DNA of 64,000 bases from Microbacterium sp. Root553 (GCF_001426995.1 NZ_LMFY01000001.1:680056-744055), one strand, 5' to 3'. Counted from the first letter of the stretch, positions 52,214 through 61,943 are shown. Program-made: numbers and translations. Notes: a model not told the origin generated them from the sequence alone.

Positions 52214-52219
52214 TAGTCT
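52214..52219 (+). promoter_or_regulatory. Leaderless promoter -10 box for purD
   Basis: TAGTCT, six bases (GGAGGC), GTG at 52226. Confidence 0.55.
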
Positions 52220-52225
52220 GGAGGC

Positions 52226-53503
52226 GTGAAGATTCTCGTCCTCGGTTCCGGTGCCCGTGAGCACGCGATCATCCTCGCTCTGCGAGCAGAGAAGGCGGAG
52301 CACGAGGTCTTCGTCGCCCCCGGCAACGCGGGCATGGCGCACGACGCGATCCCCGTCACGCTCGACGTGCTCGACGGCGCCGCGGTGACCACCTTCGCCA
52401 ACGAGCAGGGCATCGACCTCGTCGTCATCGGCCCCGAGGCCCCGCTGGTCGCCGGCGTCGCCGACGTGCTTCGCGCGCACGGGATCCCGGTGTTCGGCCC
52501 CGGGAAGGCGGCGGCTCAGCTCGAGGGGTCGAAGTCGTTCGCGAAGCGGATCATGGATGCCGCGGGCGTGCCCACCGGTCGCGCGGTCCGCGCCACCACC
52601 AGCGCAGAGGTCGAGGCCGCGTTCGACGACCTCGGCGCCCCCTACGTGGTGAAGGCCGACGGTCTCGCGGCGGGCAAGGGCGTCATCGTCACATCCGATC
52701 GGGGCGACGCGCTCGCCCACGCCGAGAACTACCTGCCGTCCGGCCCCGTGCTGATCGAGGAGTTCCTCTCCGGCCCCGAGGTGTCGCTCTTCTTCCTCAG
52801 CGACGGCGACACCGTGCGCGCGCTCAGCCCCGCGCAGGACTTCAAGCGGGCGCTCGACGGCGACGAAGGCCCCAACACCGGCGGGATGGGCGCGTACTCG
52901 CCTCTCCCCTGGCTCGCCGACGACTTCGGCAGCGAGCAGGCATTCGTCGAGGAGGTCACCCGCGACGTCGCGCTGCCGGTGATCCGTCAGCTCGACAGCG
53001 AGGGCACCCCGTTCATCGGCCTGCTCTACGCGGGGCTCATCCTCACGCCGGCCGGCGTGCGCGTGATCGAGTTCAACGCACGGTTCGGCGACCCCGAGAC
53101 ACAGATCGTGCTGCCGCGGCTGACGACCCCACTGTCGGAACTGCTGTTCGCCGCGGCATCCGGCACTCTCGAAGACCAGCCCGAGCCGGTCTTCAGCGAC
53201 GACGTCGCCATCACCGTCGTGCTCGCGAGCGAGGGCTACCCCGACGCACCGCAGACCGGCCGCCCGATCGAGGGCCTGGCCGACGCCGCGGCCGTCGAGG
53301 GGGTGCGTCTCGTGCACGCCGCGACCGCGAGCCCGGACGCCCCCGGCGGATCCCTCATCGCGACCGGTGGCCGCGTGCTGAACGTCGTCGCCGTGGCGGC
53401 GGACTTCCCCACCGCCCGCGAGCGCGCGTACGAGGCCATCGGCCGGATCACGCTCGAGGGGTCGCACTTCCGTACCGACATCGCCGCCCGCGTCGCGGAG
53501 TAG
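52226..53503 (+). CDS. purD: Phosphoribosylamine-glycine ligase
   Basis: A 425-residue GAR synthetase, the second purine step. Seen: KILVLGSGAREHAIILAL at the start, GPEAPLVAGVADVLRA, ATP-grasp region VVKADGLAAGKGVIVTSDRG and LIEEFLSGPEVSLFFLSDGD, then FIGLLYAGLILTPAGVRVIE and FNARFGDPETQIVLPRL. It is a single gene with its own leaderless promoter and terminator, apart from the other purine genes. Confidence 0.96.
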   Translation: MKILVLGSGAREHAIILALRAEKAEHEVFVAPGNAGMAHDAIPVTLDVLDGAAVTTFANEQGIDLVVIGPEAPLVAGVADVLRAHGIPVFGPGKAAAQLEGSKSFAKRIMDAAGVPTGRAVRATTSAEVEAAFDDLGAPYVVKADGLAAGKGVIVTSDRGDALAHAENYLPSGPVLIEEFLSGPEVSLFFLSDGDTVRALSPAQDFKRALDGDEGPNTGGMGAYSPLPWLADDFGSEQAFVEEVTRDVALPVIRQLDSEGTPFIGLLYAGLILTPAGVRVIEFNARFGDPETQIVLPRLTTPLSELLFAAASGTLEDQPEPVFSDDVAITVVLASEGYPDAPQTGRPIEGLADAAAVEGVRLVHAATASPDAPGGSLIATGGRVLNVVAVAADFPTARERAYEAIGRITLEGSHFRTDIAARVAE

Positions 53504-53535
53504 ACCGGGCCCGGGGCCGCTGTCCGGGAGCAGAA

Positions 53536-53570
53536 GAAGGCCCTCGTCCGGGAACCGGGCGAGGGCCTTC
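53536..53570. terminator. Bidirectional terminator between purD and the amino-acid ABC operon
   Basis: GAAGGCCCTCG pairs with CGAGGGCCTTC around a 13-base loop. Confidence 0.88.
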
Positions 53571-53585
53571 GTCACAGGTGAGGAC

Positions 53586-54314
53586 TCAGAGCACCTTCGA
53601 GAGGAAGTCCTTCAGCCGCTCGTTCTTCGGAGCGCCGAACAGCTCGGCGGGCGTCGCCTCTTCGACGACGACTCCGTCGTCCATGAACACGGTGCGGCCG
53701 GAGACCTCGCGCGCGAAGCCCATCTCGTGGGTCACCAGCACCATCGTCATCCCGCCGGAGGCGAGGTCGCGGATGACCTGCAGCACCTCGCCGACCATCT
53801 CGGGGTCGAGCGCGCTGGTCGCCTCGTCGAAGAGCATGATCTCGGGGTCCATCGCGAGCGCACGGGCGATCGCCACGCGCTGCTTCTGACCGCCGGAGAG
53901 GGATGCCGGCTTCGCATCCGCCTTCTCGGTCAGGCCGACCCTCTCGAGCAGCGCCATCCCCCGCTCGCGGGCCTTCGCCTTCGAGAACTTGCCCAGCTCG
54001 ATCGGGGCGAGGGTGATGTTCTCGAGCACCGTCATGTGCGGGAAGAGGTTGAAGTGCTGGAACACCATGCCGATGCGCTGGCGCACCTCGTCGAGCTTGA
54101 CGCTCTTGTCGGTGAGGTCGACACCGTCGATGACGACCTTGCCCGACGTCGGCTCCTCGAGCTTGTTGAGGCAGCGCAGCAGCGTCGACTTGCCCGAACC
54201 CGACGGCCCGATGACGGCGACGACCTCGCCGTCCTCCACCGTGAGGTCGATGCCCTTGAGCACCTCGTTCTGACCGAAGGACTTGTGCAGGTTCTGCACG
54301 GCGATCTTGCTCAT
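53586..54314 (-). CDS. ATPase of a polar amino-acid importer (GlnQ-like)
   Basis: A 242-residue ABC ATPase: Walker [22 protein letters not shown]-loop [20 protein letters not shown], signature [19 protein letters not shown], Walker [15 protein letters not shown]-loop LVTHEMGFA. The sequence is characteristic of glutamine/glutamate/polar amino-acid transporters. Its ATG overlaps the stop of the fused permease gene by four bases. Confidence 0.93.
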   Translation of the reverse strand: MSKIAVQNLHKSFGQNEVLKGIDLTVEDGEVVAVIGPSGSGKSTLLRCLNKLEEPTSGKVVIDGVDLTDKSVKLDEVRQRIGMVFQHFNLFPHMTVLENITLAPIELGKFSKAKARERGMALLERVGLTEKADAKPASLSGGQKQRVAIARALAMDPEIMLFDEATSALDPEMVGEVLQVIRDLASGGMTMVLVTHEMGFAREVSGRTVFMDDGVVVEEATPAELFGAPKNERLKDFLSKVL

Positions 54315-55789
54315 GCGTTGAACTTCCTCTCGAGGCGGTTCGCGAGCAGCGTCAGCAGCGTGATCACGACGAAGTAGATGATGGCGACGATGGTCAGCAC
54401 CTGCGCCGACAGGTACGTCGAGGCGATGATCTGACGCGACTGGAAGGTCAGCTCGGCGAGCCCGATGACGCTGATCAACGACGTGTCCTTGAGCGTGATG
54501 ATGCCCTGGTTCACGAACGACGGGATCATGATGCGGAAGGCCTGCGGGAGCACGACCTTCTGCATGGTCTTCCAGTGGCCGAGACCGAGCGAGCGCGATG
54601 CCTCGTTCTGACCGGGATCGACGGCCTGGATGCCACCGCGGATGATCTCGGTCATGTAGGCGCCGGTGTTCAGGGACAGCGTGATCGCACCCGCGACGAA
54701 CGGGTCGAACGTGAGCCCGGGGAACAGCTGCGGGATCGCGAAGAACACGAAGAAGGCCTGCACGAGGATCGGTGTTCCTCGGAACACGAACACGTAGGCG
54801 GTGGCGAGCCAGCGGAACGGCAGGAACTTCGAGATGCGACCGAAGCCGAAGACGATGCCGAGGATGAACGCGGCGACGAGGGCCACGAGCGTCGCGAGGA
54901 TCGTGAGCCCGAGACCGCTCATCAGCGCGGGCCAGTACTTGACCGCGACCGAGATGATGTCGGTCGGCTGCGTGGTCGTCTCGCCGGCGCTCAGGTACGT
55001 GTCGACGATCTCGTCGTACTCGCCAGACTCCTGGAGGTTCGCGAGGCCGGCGTTGAACTTCTCGATCAGCTCGGGGTTCATGCCCTTGTTGACGGCGAAG
55101 CCGTATTCCCCGCCGAGTTCGGGTTCGCCGATCAGACGGAAGCCCGAGCCCTGCTGGATGCCGTACGCGAGCACGGGGAAGTCCTCGAAGTAGCCGACCG
55201 CCTGGCCGGCCTTGACGGCATCGACCATGTCGGTCGTGTCGGAGTACGGGGTGATCCGGTAGCCGAACTCATCCTGGTTGTCCTCGGCGAAGGTCTGCCC
55301 CTGGGTGCCGGTCTTGACCGCCACGGCCTTGCCGTCGAGGTCGTCGAGCGACTGGATGTCGCTGGCTTCGAGCACGCCGAGCTGGACGCCGCTGGTGAAG
55401 TAGGGGTCACTGAAATCGAACGTCTGCTGGCGGTCTTCGGTGATCGACATGCCCGCCATGACGCCGTCGACCTGATTCGACTGCAGGGCCTGCAGAGCGG
55501 CGTCGAATCCGAGCTGGCGGATCTCGACCTCGAAGCCCTGATCCTCGGCGATCGCTCGGAGCAGATCCATGTCGATGCCGACGAGGTCGCCGTTCTCGTC
55601 GGTGAACTCGAACGGCGCGAACGTCGTGTCAGTGCCGATGACGTAGGTCTCACCGGTGGTGTCGGCGGATGCCGCGGTCGCACCGCCGAGCAGCGCACCG
55701 GCGGCGATGAACGCCGTGAGCGCCATCGCTCCGACGGTTCGTCCGAGCGTGCGCAGACGCGCGGACGCAGGAGAGGGATGTGGGATCAC
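54311..55789 (-). CDS. Fused amino-acid binding protein and permease
   Basis: A 492-residue protein. Residues 1-43 are a signal/anchor ([20 protein letters not shown]); 44-265 are a periplasmic-type binding domain ([60 protein letters not shown]); 275-492 are a permease with about five helices and the coupling loop [20 protein letters not shown]. Most systems encode the two separately; such fusions are known in Firmicutes and actinobacteria and tether the binding domain to its channel. It likely imports glutamine or a related amino acid, with the ATPase encoded next. Confidence 0.93.
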   Translation of the reverse strand: MIPHPSPASARLRTLGRTVGAMALTAFIAAGALLGGATAASADTTGETYVIGTDTTFAPFEFTDENGDLVGIDMDLLRAIAEDQGFEVEIRQLGFDAALQALQSNQVDGVMAGMSITEDRQQTFDFSDPYFTSGVQLGVLEASDIQSLDDLDGKAVAVKTGTQGQTFAEDNQDEFGYRITPYSDTTDMVDAVKAGQAVGYFEDFPVLAYGIQQGSGFRLIGEPELGGEYGFAVNKGMNPELIEKFNAGLANLQESGEYDEIVDTYLSAGETTTQPTDIISVAVKYWPALMSGLGLTILATLVALVAAFILGIVFGFGRISKFLPFRWLATAYVFVFRGTPILVQAFFVFFAIPQLFPGLTFDPFVAGAITLSLNTGAYMTEIIRGGIQAVDPGQNEASRSLGLGHWKTMQKVVLPQAFRIMIPSFVNQGIITLKDTSLISVIGLAELTFQSRQIIASTYLSAQVLTIVAIIYFVVITLLTLLANRLERKFNA

Positions 55790-55909
55790 GACGGATGCTC
55801 CTCGGATCGGGTGGGCGGCAGGACACTGCCACCGGGATGGTCGTCGACGATCAACCCTAACCGGGGACGGCGTGTCGCCGCGTCCGCGAGCGCTCGGGAC
55901 GGCCTCCGG

Positions 55910-56440
55910 CTAGAGCGAGATCCAGTACCGGCGAACCGGGGTGTCGCCGTGCTCGGGCACGACGCGGACGTCCTGCAGCATCCCGCCCGCACTCTCGATC
56001 GTGCGGAAGGATCCGATGTTGTCGTCATCGCAGGTCACCATGACCCGTTCGAGTCCGATCTCGCGCGCCCGATCGAGGCCGAGGCGCAGCGCAGCCGAGG
56101 CGTAGCCCTGACGTCGCCGGGACTCCCGCACGGAATAGCCGATGTGACCGCCCACCTCCCGCAGGTGGTCGTTGAGCTCGTGACGGAACGACAGGAAACC
56201 GACGACCTCGCCGTCATCGACGACCCAGTACAGGTCGTTGTGCACGATGTCGTCGGGCAACGGCGCCGAGGTGTCGGCCCAGAGAGTCGACTTCTCGATC
56301 AGGGCGTCCAGCGTCGCCCGGTCAGGGGTGACCGGTGCCCGCAGACCCGATCCGTCGACATGACCGTCACCGAATTCGGAGACAGCGGCAGCCCAGGAGT
56401 CGAACAGGGATGCGGAGGGTCTCAGGAGCTCGATCGTCAT
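55910..56440 (-). CDS. GNAT family acetyltransferase
   Basis: A 176-residue protein: IELLRPSASLFDSWAAAVSE, YWVVDDGEVVGFLSFRHELN, the acetyl-CoA loop IGYSVRESRRRQGYASAALR and VMVTCDDDNIGSFRTIESAGG. The R-R-Q-G-Y-A segment is the usual pyrophosphate loop. The substrate is unknown. I choose ATG 56440; the frame extends eight codons upstream. Confidence 0.88.
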   Translation of the reverse strand: MTIELLRPSASLFDSWAAAVSEFGDGHVDGSGLRAPVTPDRATLDALIEKSTLWADTSAPLPDDIVHNDLYWVVDDGEVVGFLSFRHELNDHLREVGGHIGYSVRESRRRQGYASAALRLGLDRAREIGLERVMVTCDDDNIGSFRTIESAGGMLQDVRVVPEHGDTPVRRYWISL

Positions 56441-56508
56441 GCCCGATGACATCACAGCGGGCATGATCGTCGCAAACCGGTCAGCCTCGGCTCGCCGTCA
56501 GGGCTGGG

Positions 56509-58059
56509 TCAGGCCGCAGGCTCAGGGGCCTCCACGGGAGCGGATGCCGCCGCATCCGCCTTGTCGTAGCGTCCGAGGAACAGCGACGCGACGAGGGCGA
56601 CGACCATCACGCAGGCGGGCAGCAGGATCGCCTGCGACATGCCGGCCGCGAAGCCCTCGGCGACCTGAGGAGGCAACGACCCGCCACCGCTGATGCCCGA
56701 CGGGGCGTCGGAGAGCCCCGGAAGGTTCGCCTCGAGACGCGACTGCATGAACGCGGCGATGGATGCCGAGCCGATCACCGATCCGATCGTGCGAGTGGTG
56801 TTGTAGATGCCGGCACCCGCACCGGCCTGATGCCGAGGAAGCCTGCGCGTCGCGGTCGTCGCGAGCGGTCCCCACATGCCCGCGTTGCCGAGGCCCATCA
56901 GCGCCGAGGGCAGCAGGAACATCCAGATCGGAGTGTCCATGTCGATCAGTGCCGAGTACCAGACCAGGGCGACGCCCACGCAGAGCAGACCCGGGATGAG
57001 GATGACGCGCGGATCGACGCGATCGAGCATCTTGCCGGCGAACGGCGCGAGCACTCCCGACAGCACCGCCATCGGGATCAGCAGCAGTGCAGCTTCGGTC
57101 GGCGTGAGATCTCGTGCCGTCTGCAGGAAGAACATCATCGGGAGCGACATGCTCGTGACCGTGAAGCCGACTGCGGCGATCGCGACGTTGGCGCCCGAGA
57201 AGTTGCGGTCGCGGAAGAGGTCGAGCGGAACGAGCGCCTCGCTGCGGGTGCGCGCCTGCTGCACGATGAACACCGCGAGCACGACGAGACCGGCGATGAT
57301 GAGGCCCCACACCGAGATCGGCCCCCAGATGACGCCCCAGCCGAACTTCTCGCCCTCCTGGAGCCCGAAGACGATCAGGAACAGCGCGACGGCGCTGAGG
57401 ATCACGCCGAGGACGTCGAAGCGGTGCGGGGTGGTCTGCAGCCTCGGCACGAGGCGCCACGCGAGCACGAACGCGACGACGCCGACGGGGATGTTGACGA
57501 AGAAGATCCACTCCCAGCCGAATCCGTCGACGAGCAGACCGCCGAGGAGCGGCCCGACGAGCGTCGCGACACCGGCCGTCGCACCCCACAGGCCCATGGC
57601 CGCGCCGCGGCGCTCGGGCGGGAATGTGCGCGTGATCACGGCCATGGTCTGCGGCGTCATGAATGCGGCGCCGAGACCCTGAACCGCGCGAGCCGCGATC
57701 AGCATCTCGAGCGAGTCCGACAGTCCGCACCAGAGCGAGGCGAGGGTGAAGACGGCGAGGCCGATGAGGTAGATGTTCTTGGGCCCGAAGCGGTCGCCGA
57801 GACGTCCGGTGATCAGCAGCGGCACCGCGTAGGCGAGCAGGTAGGCGCTGGTGACCCACACCACGTTGTCGAGGTTGTTGGTCGTCGGATCGAGCGCGGC
57901 CTTGATCGCGGGGTTCGCGACCGAGACGATCGTCGTGTCGACGAGGATCATGAAGAAGCCGATGACGAGGGCCCAGAGGGCGGGCCAAGGGCTCGCGGGG
58001 CGCTGTCCGGCGGCGAAGGTTCCCGTGTCGGGTCCTGTCGCCTGGCGGGATTCGGTCAT
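56509..58059 (-). CDS. Drug exporter of the DHA2 (EmrB/QacA) MFS family
   Basis: A 516-residue protein with about 14 helices. Motif ITGRLGDRFGPKNIY follows helix 2, ARAVQGLGAAFMTPQTMAVI is helix 4, and GATAGVATLVGPLLGGLLVD is the antiporter motif of helix 5. DHA2 transporters expel cationic and lipophilic drugs with protons. The start, ATG 58059, overlaps the PadR stop (ATGA), so the regulator gene precedes and controls it. Confidence 0.94.
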   Translation of the reverse strand: MTESRQATGPDTGTFAAGQRPASPWPALWALVIGFFMILVDTTIVSVANPAIKAALDPTTNNLDNVVWVTSAYLLAYAVPLLITGRLGDRFGPKNIYLIGLAVFTLASLWCGLSDSLEMLIAARAVQGLGAAFMTPQTMAVITRTFPPERRGAAMGLWGATAGVATLVGPLLGGLLVDGFGWEWIFFVNIPVGVVAFVLAWRLVPRLQTTPHRFDVLGVILSAVALFLIVFGLQEGEKFGWGVIWGPISVWGLIIAGLVVLAVFIVQQARTRSEALVPLDLFRDRNFSGANVAIAAVGFTVTSMSLPMMFFLQTARDLTPTEAALLLIPMAVLSGVLAPFAGKMLDRVDPRVILIPGLLCVGVALVWYSALIDMDTPIWMFLLPSALMGLGNAGMWGPLATTATRRLPRHQAGAGAGIYNTTRTIGSVIGSASIAAFMQSRLEANLPGLSDAPSGISGGGSLPPQVAEGFAAGMSQAILLPACVMVVALVASLFLGRYDKADAAASAPVEAPEPAA

Positions 58060-58679
58060 TGCTGTGCAGCCTTTCGCTGAGCGAGGTAGCGGTCTGTGTC
58101 CTCGAAAGCCGTGGGGCCCCAGGCGAACTCCTCGGATTCGAGGCGTTCGAGGAGAGAGTCGAGCCAGCGCAGCTCGGCGCCGAGCAGCACCTCCTGGCGG
58201 TCGAACTCGACGAGCACCTGTTCGGGCACGGCCTTGGCGCGTGCGTCGACCAGTCCGTCGCGATGCACCACGTGCCCCTCGTCGAGAGCGTCGCGTCGGG
58301 AGCGAAGACACTCGATGACGTCTGCCCGCTCGAGGTTGTGCGCCTCGGCGAGCGCGATGCGGAACTCGGCGGGCCGGTCGATGACGGAGAGCTCCCGCCG
58401 CAGCCAGTCGACCAGGGCGTCCGTACCCGCATCCGTGAGCGTGTAGGTGGTGCGCTCGGGGCGATTGCCGTCGCGGTCGATGCCGACCTCGTCGATCAGC
58501 CCCTCCCGCTGCAGTCGACCGACCGTGTGATAGAGCGTGCCGTTGGTGATGCTCAGCAGGCGCTCGTCACGACGGGAGCGCATCAGACGCACCATCTCAT
58601 AGGGGTGCATGTCGCCCTCGCGCAGCAGCGCGAGCACCATGACACCCATCGGGGTGAGTGTGTCGACGGGGCTCTTCAC
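58056..58679 (-). CDS. PadR family regulator of the DHA2 exporter
   Basis: A 207-residue regulator of the larger PadR type (Vir-like C-terminus). The winged helix has LTPMGVMVLALLREGDMHPYEMVRLM cut here for length, then LLSITNGTLYHTVGRLQREG and PERTTYTLTDAG; the helical rest includes LVEFDRQEVLLGAELRWLDS. GTG 58679 follows GGAGGATCG. A 16-base palindrome directly after the TATAGT -10 box is its probable operator, so exporter and regulator are co-repressed. Confidence 0.92.
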   Translation of the reverse strand: MKSPVDTLTPMGVMVLALLREGDMHPYEMVRLMRSRRDERLLSITNGTLYHTVGRLQREGLIDEVGIDRDGNRPERTTYTLTDAGTDALVDWLRRELSVIDRPAEFRIALAEAHNLERADVIECLRSRRDALDEGHVVHRDGLVDARAKAVPEQVLVEFDRQEVLLGAELRWLDSLLERLESEEFAWGPTAFEDTDRYLAQRKAAQQ

Positions 58680-58698
58680 GGCGATCCTCCATCCCGAT

Positions 58699-58714
58699 TA
58701 GTCCATGTGGACTA
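58699..58714. promoter_or_regulatory. PadR operator overlapping the promoter
   Basis: TAGTCCA-TG-TGGACTA is a symmetric 16-base palindrome. On the reverse strand it begins inside the -10 box TATAGT (58711-58716), 20 bases before the PadR start. Confidence 0.78.
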
Positions 58715-58746
58715 TACGCCCGTGCGCGCCTCTCCCACAAGGCGGC

Positions 58747-59295
58747 TCATCGCAGCGCCGCCGCGAGCTGTGCGGAGGTGAGCTCACGGTCGGCGAAGAC
58801 GAGTCTCATGACCGTGGGATCGGGATTTCCCACGTCCGGCGCTCGGTGGACGAGCTCGAGGCCGAGTTTGACGGCCACATTCGCGGATGCGCGATTGTGC
58901 TCGACGAGATACGCGATCACGGGCCTCTGCGGATCCCGCGCGCGCGCCTGCTCGACCCCGGCCCTCGCGAGCTCGGTCGCATACCCCTTGCCGTGGTGAT
59001 CTCCGGCGATGCGGTAGCCGATGTTCCACACTTCTCCCCCGAGCACGGTGCAACCGCCGTTGCCGACGACCTCGCCGGTGTCGCGCAGACGGGCGACCCA
59101 CGATCCGAGACCGGCCTCCTGCCAACTGCGCTCCCAGCGTTCCATCATCGCGACGCTCTGCGCGGGATCGGTGTGACGCAGGCTCGGGTAGTGCGTCCAC
59201 ACCCGCGGATCGCTCTGGATCGCGAACACCTCGGGCAGGTCGGAGGGGTGCGGGCGCGACAGCCGCAACCGCTCGGTGAGGATGTCGTCGGTCAA
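58747..59295 (-). CDS. GNAT family acetyltransferase (RimJ/RimL-like)
   Basis: A 182-residue protein: ILTERLRLSRPHPSDLPEVF is the standard start of RimJ/RimL-like acetyltransferases; WNIGYRIAGDHHGKGYATEL holds the acetyl-CoA loop (HHGKGYA), then YLVEHNRASANVAVKLGLEL. Start is TTG at 59295, leaderless, with TAACGT six bases ahead. The substrate is not known. Confidence 0.9.
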   Translation of the reverse strand: MTDDILTERLRLSRPHPSDLPEVFAIQSDPRVWTHYPSLRHTDPAQSVAMMERWERSWQEAGLGSWVARLRDTGEVVGNGGCTVLGGEVWNIGYRIAGDHHGKGYATELARAGVEQARARDPQRPVIAYLVEHNRASANVAVKLGLELVHRAPDVGNPDPTVMRLVFADRELTSAQLAAALR

Positions 59296-59301
59296 GGTCC
59301 C

Positions 59302-59307
59302 ACGTTA
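59302..59307 (-). promoter_or_regulatory. Leaderless promoter -10 box for the acetyltransferase
   Basis: Reverse-strand TAACGT, six bases, TTG at 59295. Confidence 0.5.
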
Positions 59308-59352
59308 GGCAGGACCGCCGACATCGGGACGCGGCATCCTCTCGCGCTCCGC

Positions 59353-59358
59353 GATAAT
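59353..59358 (+). promoter_or_regulatory. Leaderless promoter -10 box for purC
   Basis: GATAAT, six bases (GGGCGG), GTG at 59365. Confidence 0.5.
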
Positions 59359-59364
59359 GGGCGG

Positions 59365-60243
59365 GTGAGCACACCTTCGGAGAACAACGCGCAGACCATC
59401 CCCGGCTGGCGCCACATCTACTCGGGCAAGGTCCGCGACCTGTACGCCTCGGACGATGCCGCCGACACCCGCATCCTGGTGGTCGCGTCGGATCGCGTGA
59501 GCGCGTTCGACTTCGTGCTCTCCCCCGGCATCCCTGAGAAGGGCGCACTGCTCACCCGACTCAGCCGCTGGTGGTTCGACCAGCTGGCGGACGTGCCGAA
59601 CCACCTCGCCGAAGGCGAGATCCCCTCGAGCGTCGCCGACCGTGCCATGCTCGCGCAGTCGCTCGAGATGCTGCCCGTCGAGTGCGTCGTACGCGGCTAC
59701 CTCACGGGGTCGGGGTGGGCCGAGTACACCGAGAGCGGCACCGTGTGCGGCATCCCGCTGCCCGAAGGCCTGCAGAACGGCGACCGGCTTCCCGAACCCC
59801 TGTTCACCCCGGCCTACAAGGCGCCGATGGGCGAGCATGACGAGAACATCACCTTCGCGCAGACGGTCGAGCTCGTCGGCGCCGAGCGGGCGGCCGAACT
59901 GCGCGACGTGTCGCTGTCGCTCTACACCCGCGCCGCCGCGATCGCCGAGGAGCGCGGCCTCGTCCTCGCCGACACGAAGTTCGAGTTCGGCACGGATGCC
60001 ATCGGATCCCTGCATCTGGCCGACGAGGTGCTCACGAGCGACTCCTCGCGATACTGGGATGCCGAGGCGTGGCGCACCGGCTCGACGCCGACCGATCGCA
60101 TGGCGAGCTTCGACAAGCAGATCGTCCGCGACTGGCTCGCCGCCAACTGGGACAAAGAGGGAGAGCCGCCCGTGCTTCCCGACGACATCGTCGACCGCAC
60201 GGCCGCCCGCTACCGCGAGCTCATCGAGCGACTGGGGGCCTGA
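59365..60243 (+). CDS. purC: SAICAR synthetase
   Basis: A 292-residue enzyme joining aspartate to CAIR in purine synthesis. Seen: HIYSGKVRDLYAS, VVASDRVSAFDFVLSPGIPEKG, ECVVRGYLTGSGWAEY, and LADTKFEFG with LADEVLTSDSSRYWDAE. The longer 292-residue form is usual in actinobacteria. Leaderless GTG 59365 is preferred; the frame is open to 58705 but overlaps another gene. The repeat cluster begins right after its stop codon. Confidence 0.96.
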   Translation: MSTPSENNAQTIPGWRHIYSGKVRDLYASDDAADTRILVVASDRVSAFDFVLSPGIPEKGALLTRLSRWWFDQLADVPNHLAEGEIPSSVADRAMLAQSLEMLPVECVVRGYLTGSGWAEYTESGTVCGIPLPEGLQNGDRLPEPLFTPAYKAPMGEHDENITFAQTVELVGAERAAELRDVSLSLYTRAAAIAEERGLVLADTKFEFGTDAIGSLHLADEVLTSDSSRYWDAEAWRTGSTPTDRMASFDKQIVRDWLAANWDKEGEPPVLPDDIVDRTAARYRELIERLGA

Positions 60244-60530
60244 CCCTTCGTCTCGCTCCGCGGCCCCTGAGCGAGGAGCGCAGCGACGAGACGAAGGGCG
60301 CCCAGGGACCGGCAGCCTAAGCCGCGGTTCCTGAGCGAGGAGCGCAGCGACGAGACGAAGGGCGCCCTTCGTCTCGCTCCGCTCGCTCAGGGACCGGGGG
60401 TCTACTCGCTCAGGGAGCAGAGGCCGACTCGCGCAGGGACCGGGGTGCAGACCGCTCAGGGACCGGGAGCCCAAACGGCGGTTCCTGAGCGAGGAGCGCA
60501 GCGACGAGACGAAGGGCACCCAGGGAACAC
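60244..60530. repeat. Palindromic repeat cluster (AAGGGC type) after purC
   Basis: The 344-base gap between purC and the permease holds no gene. It begins directly at the purC stop with CCCTTCGTCTCGCTCCG and has three full CTGAGCGAGGAGCGCAGCG cores, one inverted pair, and several truncated forms of CTCAGGGACCGG. The gap end (60540-60587) has the permease ribosome site TGAGGAG. Confidence 0.88.
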
Positions 60531-60587
60531 ACAGGAATCGGTAGTGTTGCTCCAGCACTCCCCTCCCCCCGATCCTGAGGAGCCCGC

Positions 60588-61943
60588 ATGCCCCTGTGGA
60601 AGATCCACGGCAACGGCCGCACCGTCGAAGCCGGCGCCGTCGTCACCCCCGCCGAACGTCTGAACTGGCCCGCCACCATCGCCATCGGCGCGCAGCACGT
60701 CGTCGCGATGTTCGGCGCGACATTCCTCGTGCCGACGCTGACCGGCTTCCCCGTCTCGACCACGCTGCTGTTCAGCGGTCTCGGCACCCTGCTCTTCCTC
60801 CTCATCACGAAGAACAGGCTTCCCAGCTACCTGGGTTCGTCGTTCGCGTTCATCGCCCCGATCACCGCCGCGACGGCGTCGGGCAACTTCGGCTCGGCAC
60901 TCGCGGGCGTGGTGGCCGTCGGCATCCTGCTCACCATCGTGGGTCTCGTCGTGCAGTTCGCGGGACTGCGCTGGGTCGATGCGCTGATGCCGCCGGTCGT
61001 CGCCGGCGCGATCGTCGCCCTGATCGGCTTCAACCTCGCGCCCACCGCGTGGAGCAACTTCGCGCTCGACCCGGTCACGGCGACGATCACACTCGTCGCG
61101 ATCATCGTGTTCGCCGTGCTCTTCCGCGGGTTCCTCGGCCGCATCTCGATCTTCCTCGGCGTTGCGGTCGGCTTCATCTGGGCGGCGGTCAACGGGTCGT
61201 TCGACGTCCCCAACGCACTGCGCGGAGGCAAGACCCCGAACGAGCTCATCGCGGATGCGCCCTGGATCGGCCTGCCCGAGTTCCAGTTCCCTGATTTCGT
61301 CGAGCCCGGCACCTGGTCGACGATCGCGATGTTCCTGCCCGTGGTGCTCGTGCTCGTCGCGGAGAACATCGGCCACGTGCGCGGCGTCGCGAGCATGACC
61401 GAAGCCCCGACCGTGAACACGCAGACCGGGCGTGCGCTCATCGCCGACGGCGTCGCCACCACGATCGCCGGCGGTTTCGGCGGCTCGGGCACCACGACCT
61501 ACGGCGAGAACATCGGCGTCATGGCCGCGACGCGCGTCTACTCGACGGCCGTCTACTGGGTGGCCGGCCTCTTCGCCATCCTGCTGGCGTTCTCGCCCAA
61601 GGTCGGCGAGGTGTTCAACTCGATCCCCGCCGGCGTCCTGGGTGGCGCGACCACCGCGCTCTACGGCCTGATCGGCATCATCGGCATCAAGATCTGGGTC
61701 GACAGCCGCGTCGACTTCTCGCGGCCGGTCAACCAGTACACCGCCGCGGTCTCGCTCGTGATCGGCATCGCCGGCTTCTCGATGCAGCTCGGCGACTTCT
61801 CGTTCGGCGGGATCGTGCTGGGCACGGTCGCCGCCCTGCTGATCTACCACGTGGGCAACCTGATCGCCCGAGCGCGGCGCACGGGAGCCGACGACCCGCG
61901 TCCGCTCGAGGCCGTGGGTCCGCTGGGCGGAGACCCCGCCTGA
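60588..61943 (+). CDS. Nucleobase permease, uracil/xanthine (NCS2) family
   Basis: A 451-residue permease with about 14 helices. The NCS2 signature is GGFGGSGTTTYGENIGVMAA; helix 3 has FGATFLVPTLTGFPVSTTLL and helix 8 LVAENIGHVRGV with the substrate-binding Glu. It is closest in appearance to UraA-type uracil permeases. Following purC, it may salvage pyrimidines or purines but is separated from it by the repeats. A strong terminator follows 36 bases after the stop. The final TGACCGACGG is duplicated just downstream (61941 and 61965). Confidence 0.92.
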   Translation: MPLWKIHGNGRTVEAGAVVTPAERLNWPATIAIGAQHVVAMFGATFLVPTLTGFPVSTTLLFSGLGTLLFLLITKNRLPSYLGSSFAFIAPITAATASGNFGSALAGVVAVGILLTIVGLVVQFAGLRWVDALMPPVVAGAIVALIGFNLAPTAWSNFALDPVTATITLVAIIVFAVLFRGFLGRISIFLGVAVGFIWAAVNGSFDVPNALRGGKTPNELIADAPWIGLPEFQFPDFVEPGTWSTIAMFLPVVLVLVAENIGHVRGVASMTEAPTVNTQTGRALIADGVATTIAGGFGGSGTTTYGENIGVMAATRVYSTAVYWVAGLFAILLAFSPKVGEVFNSIPAGVLGGATTALYGLIGIIGIKIWVDSRVDFSRPVNQYTAAVSLVIGIAGFSMQLGDFSFGGIVLGTVAALLIYHVGNLIARARRTGADDPRPLEAVGPLGGDPA

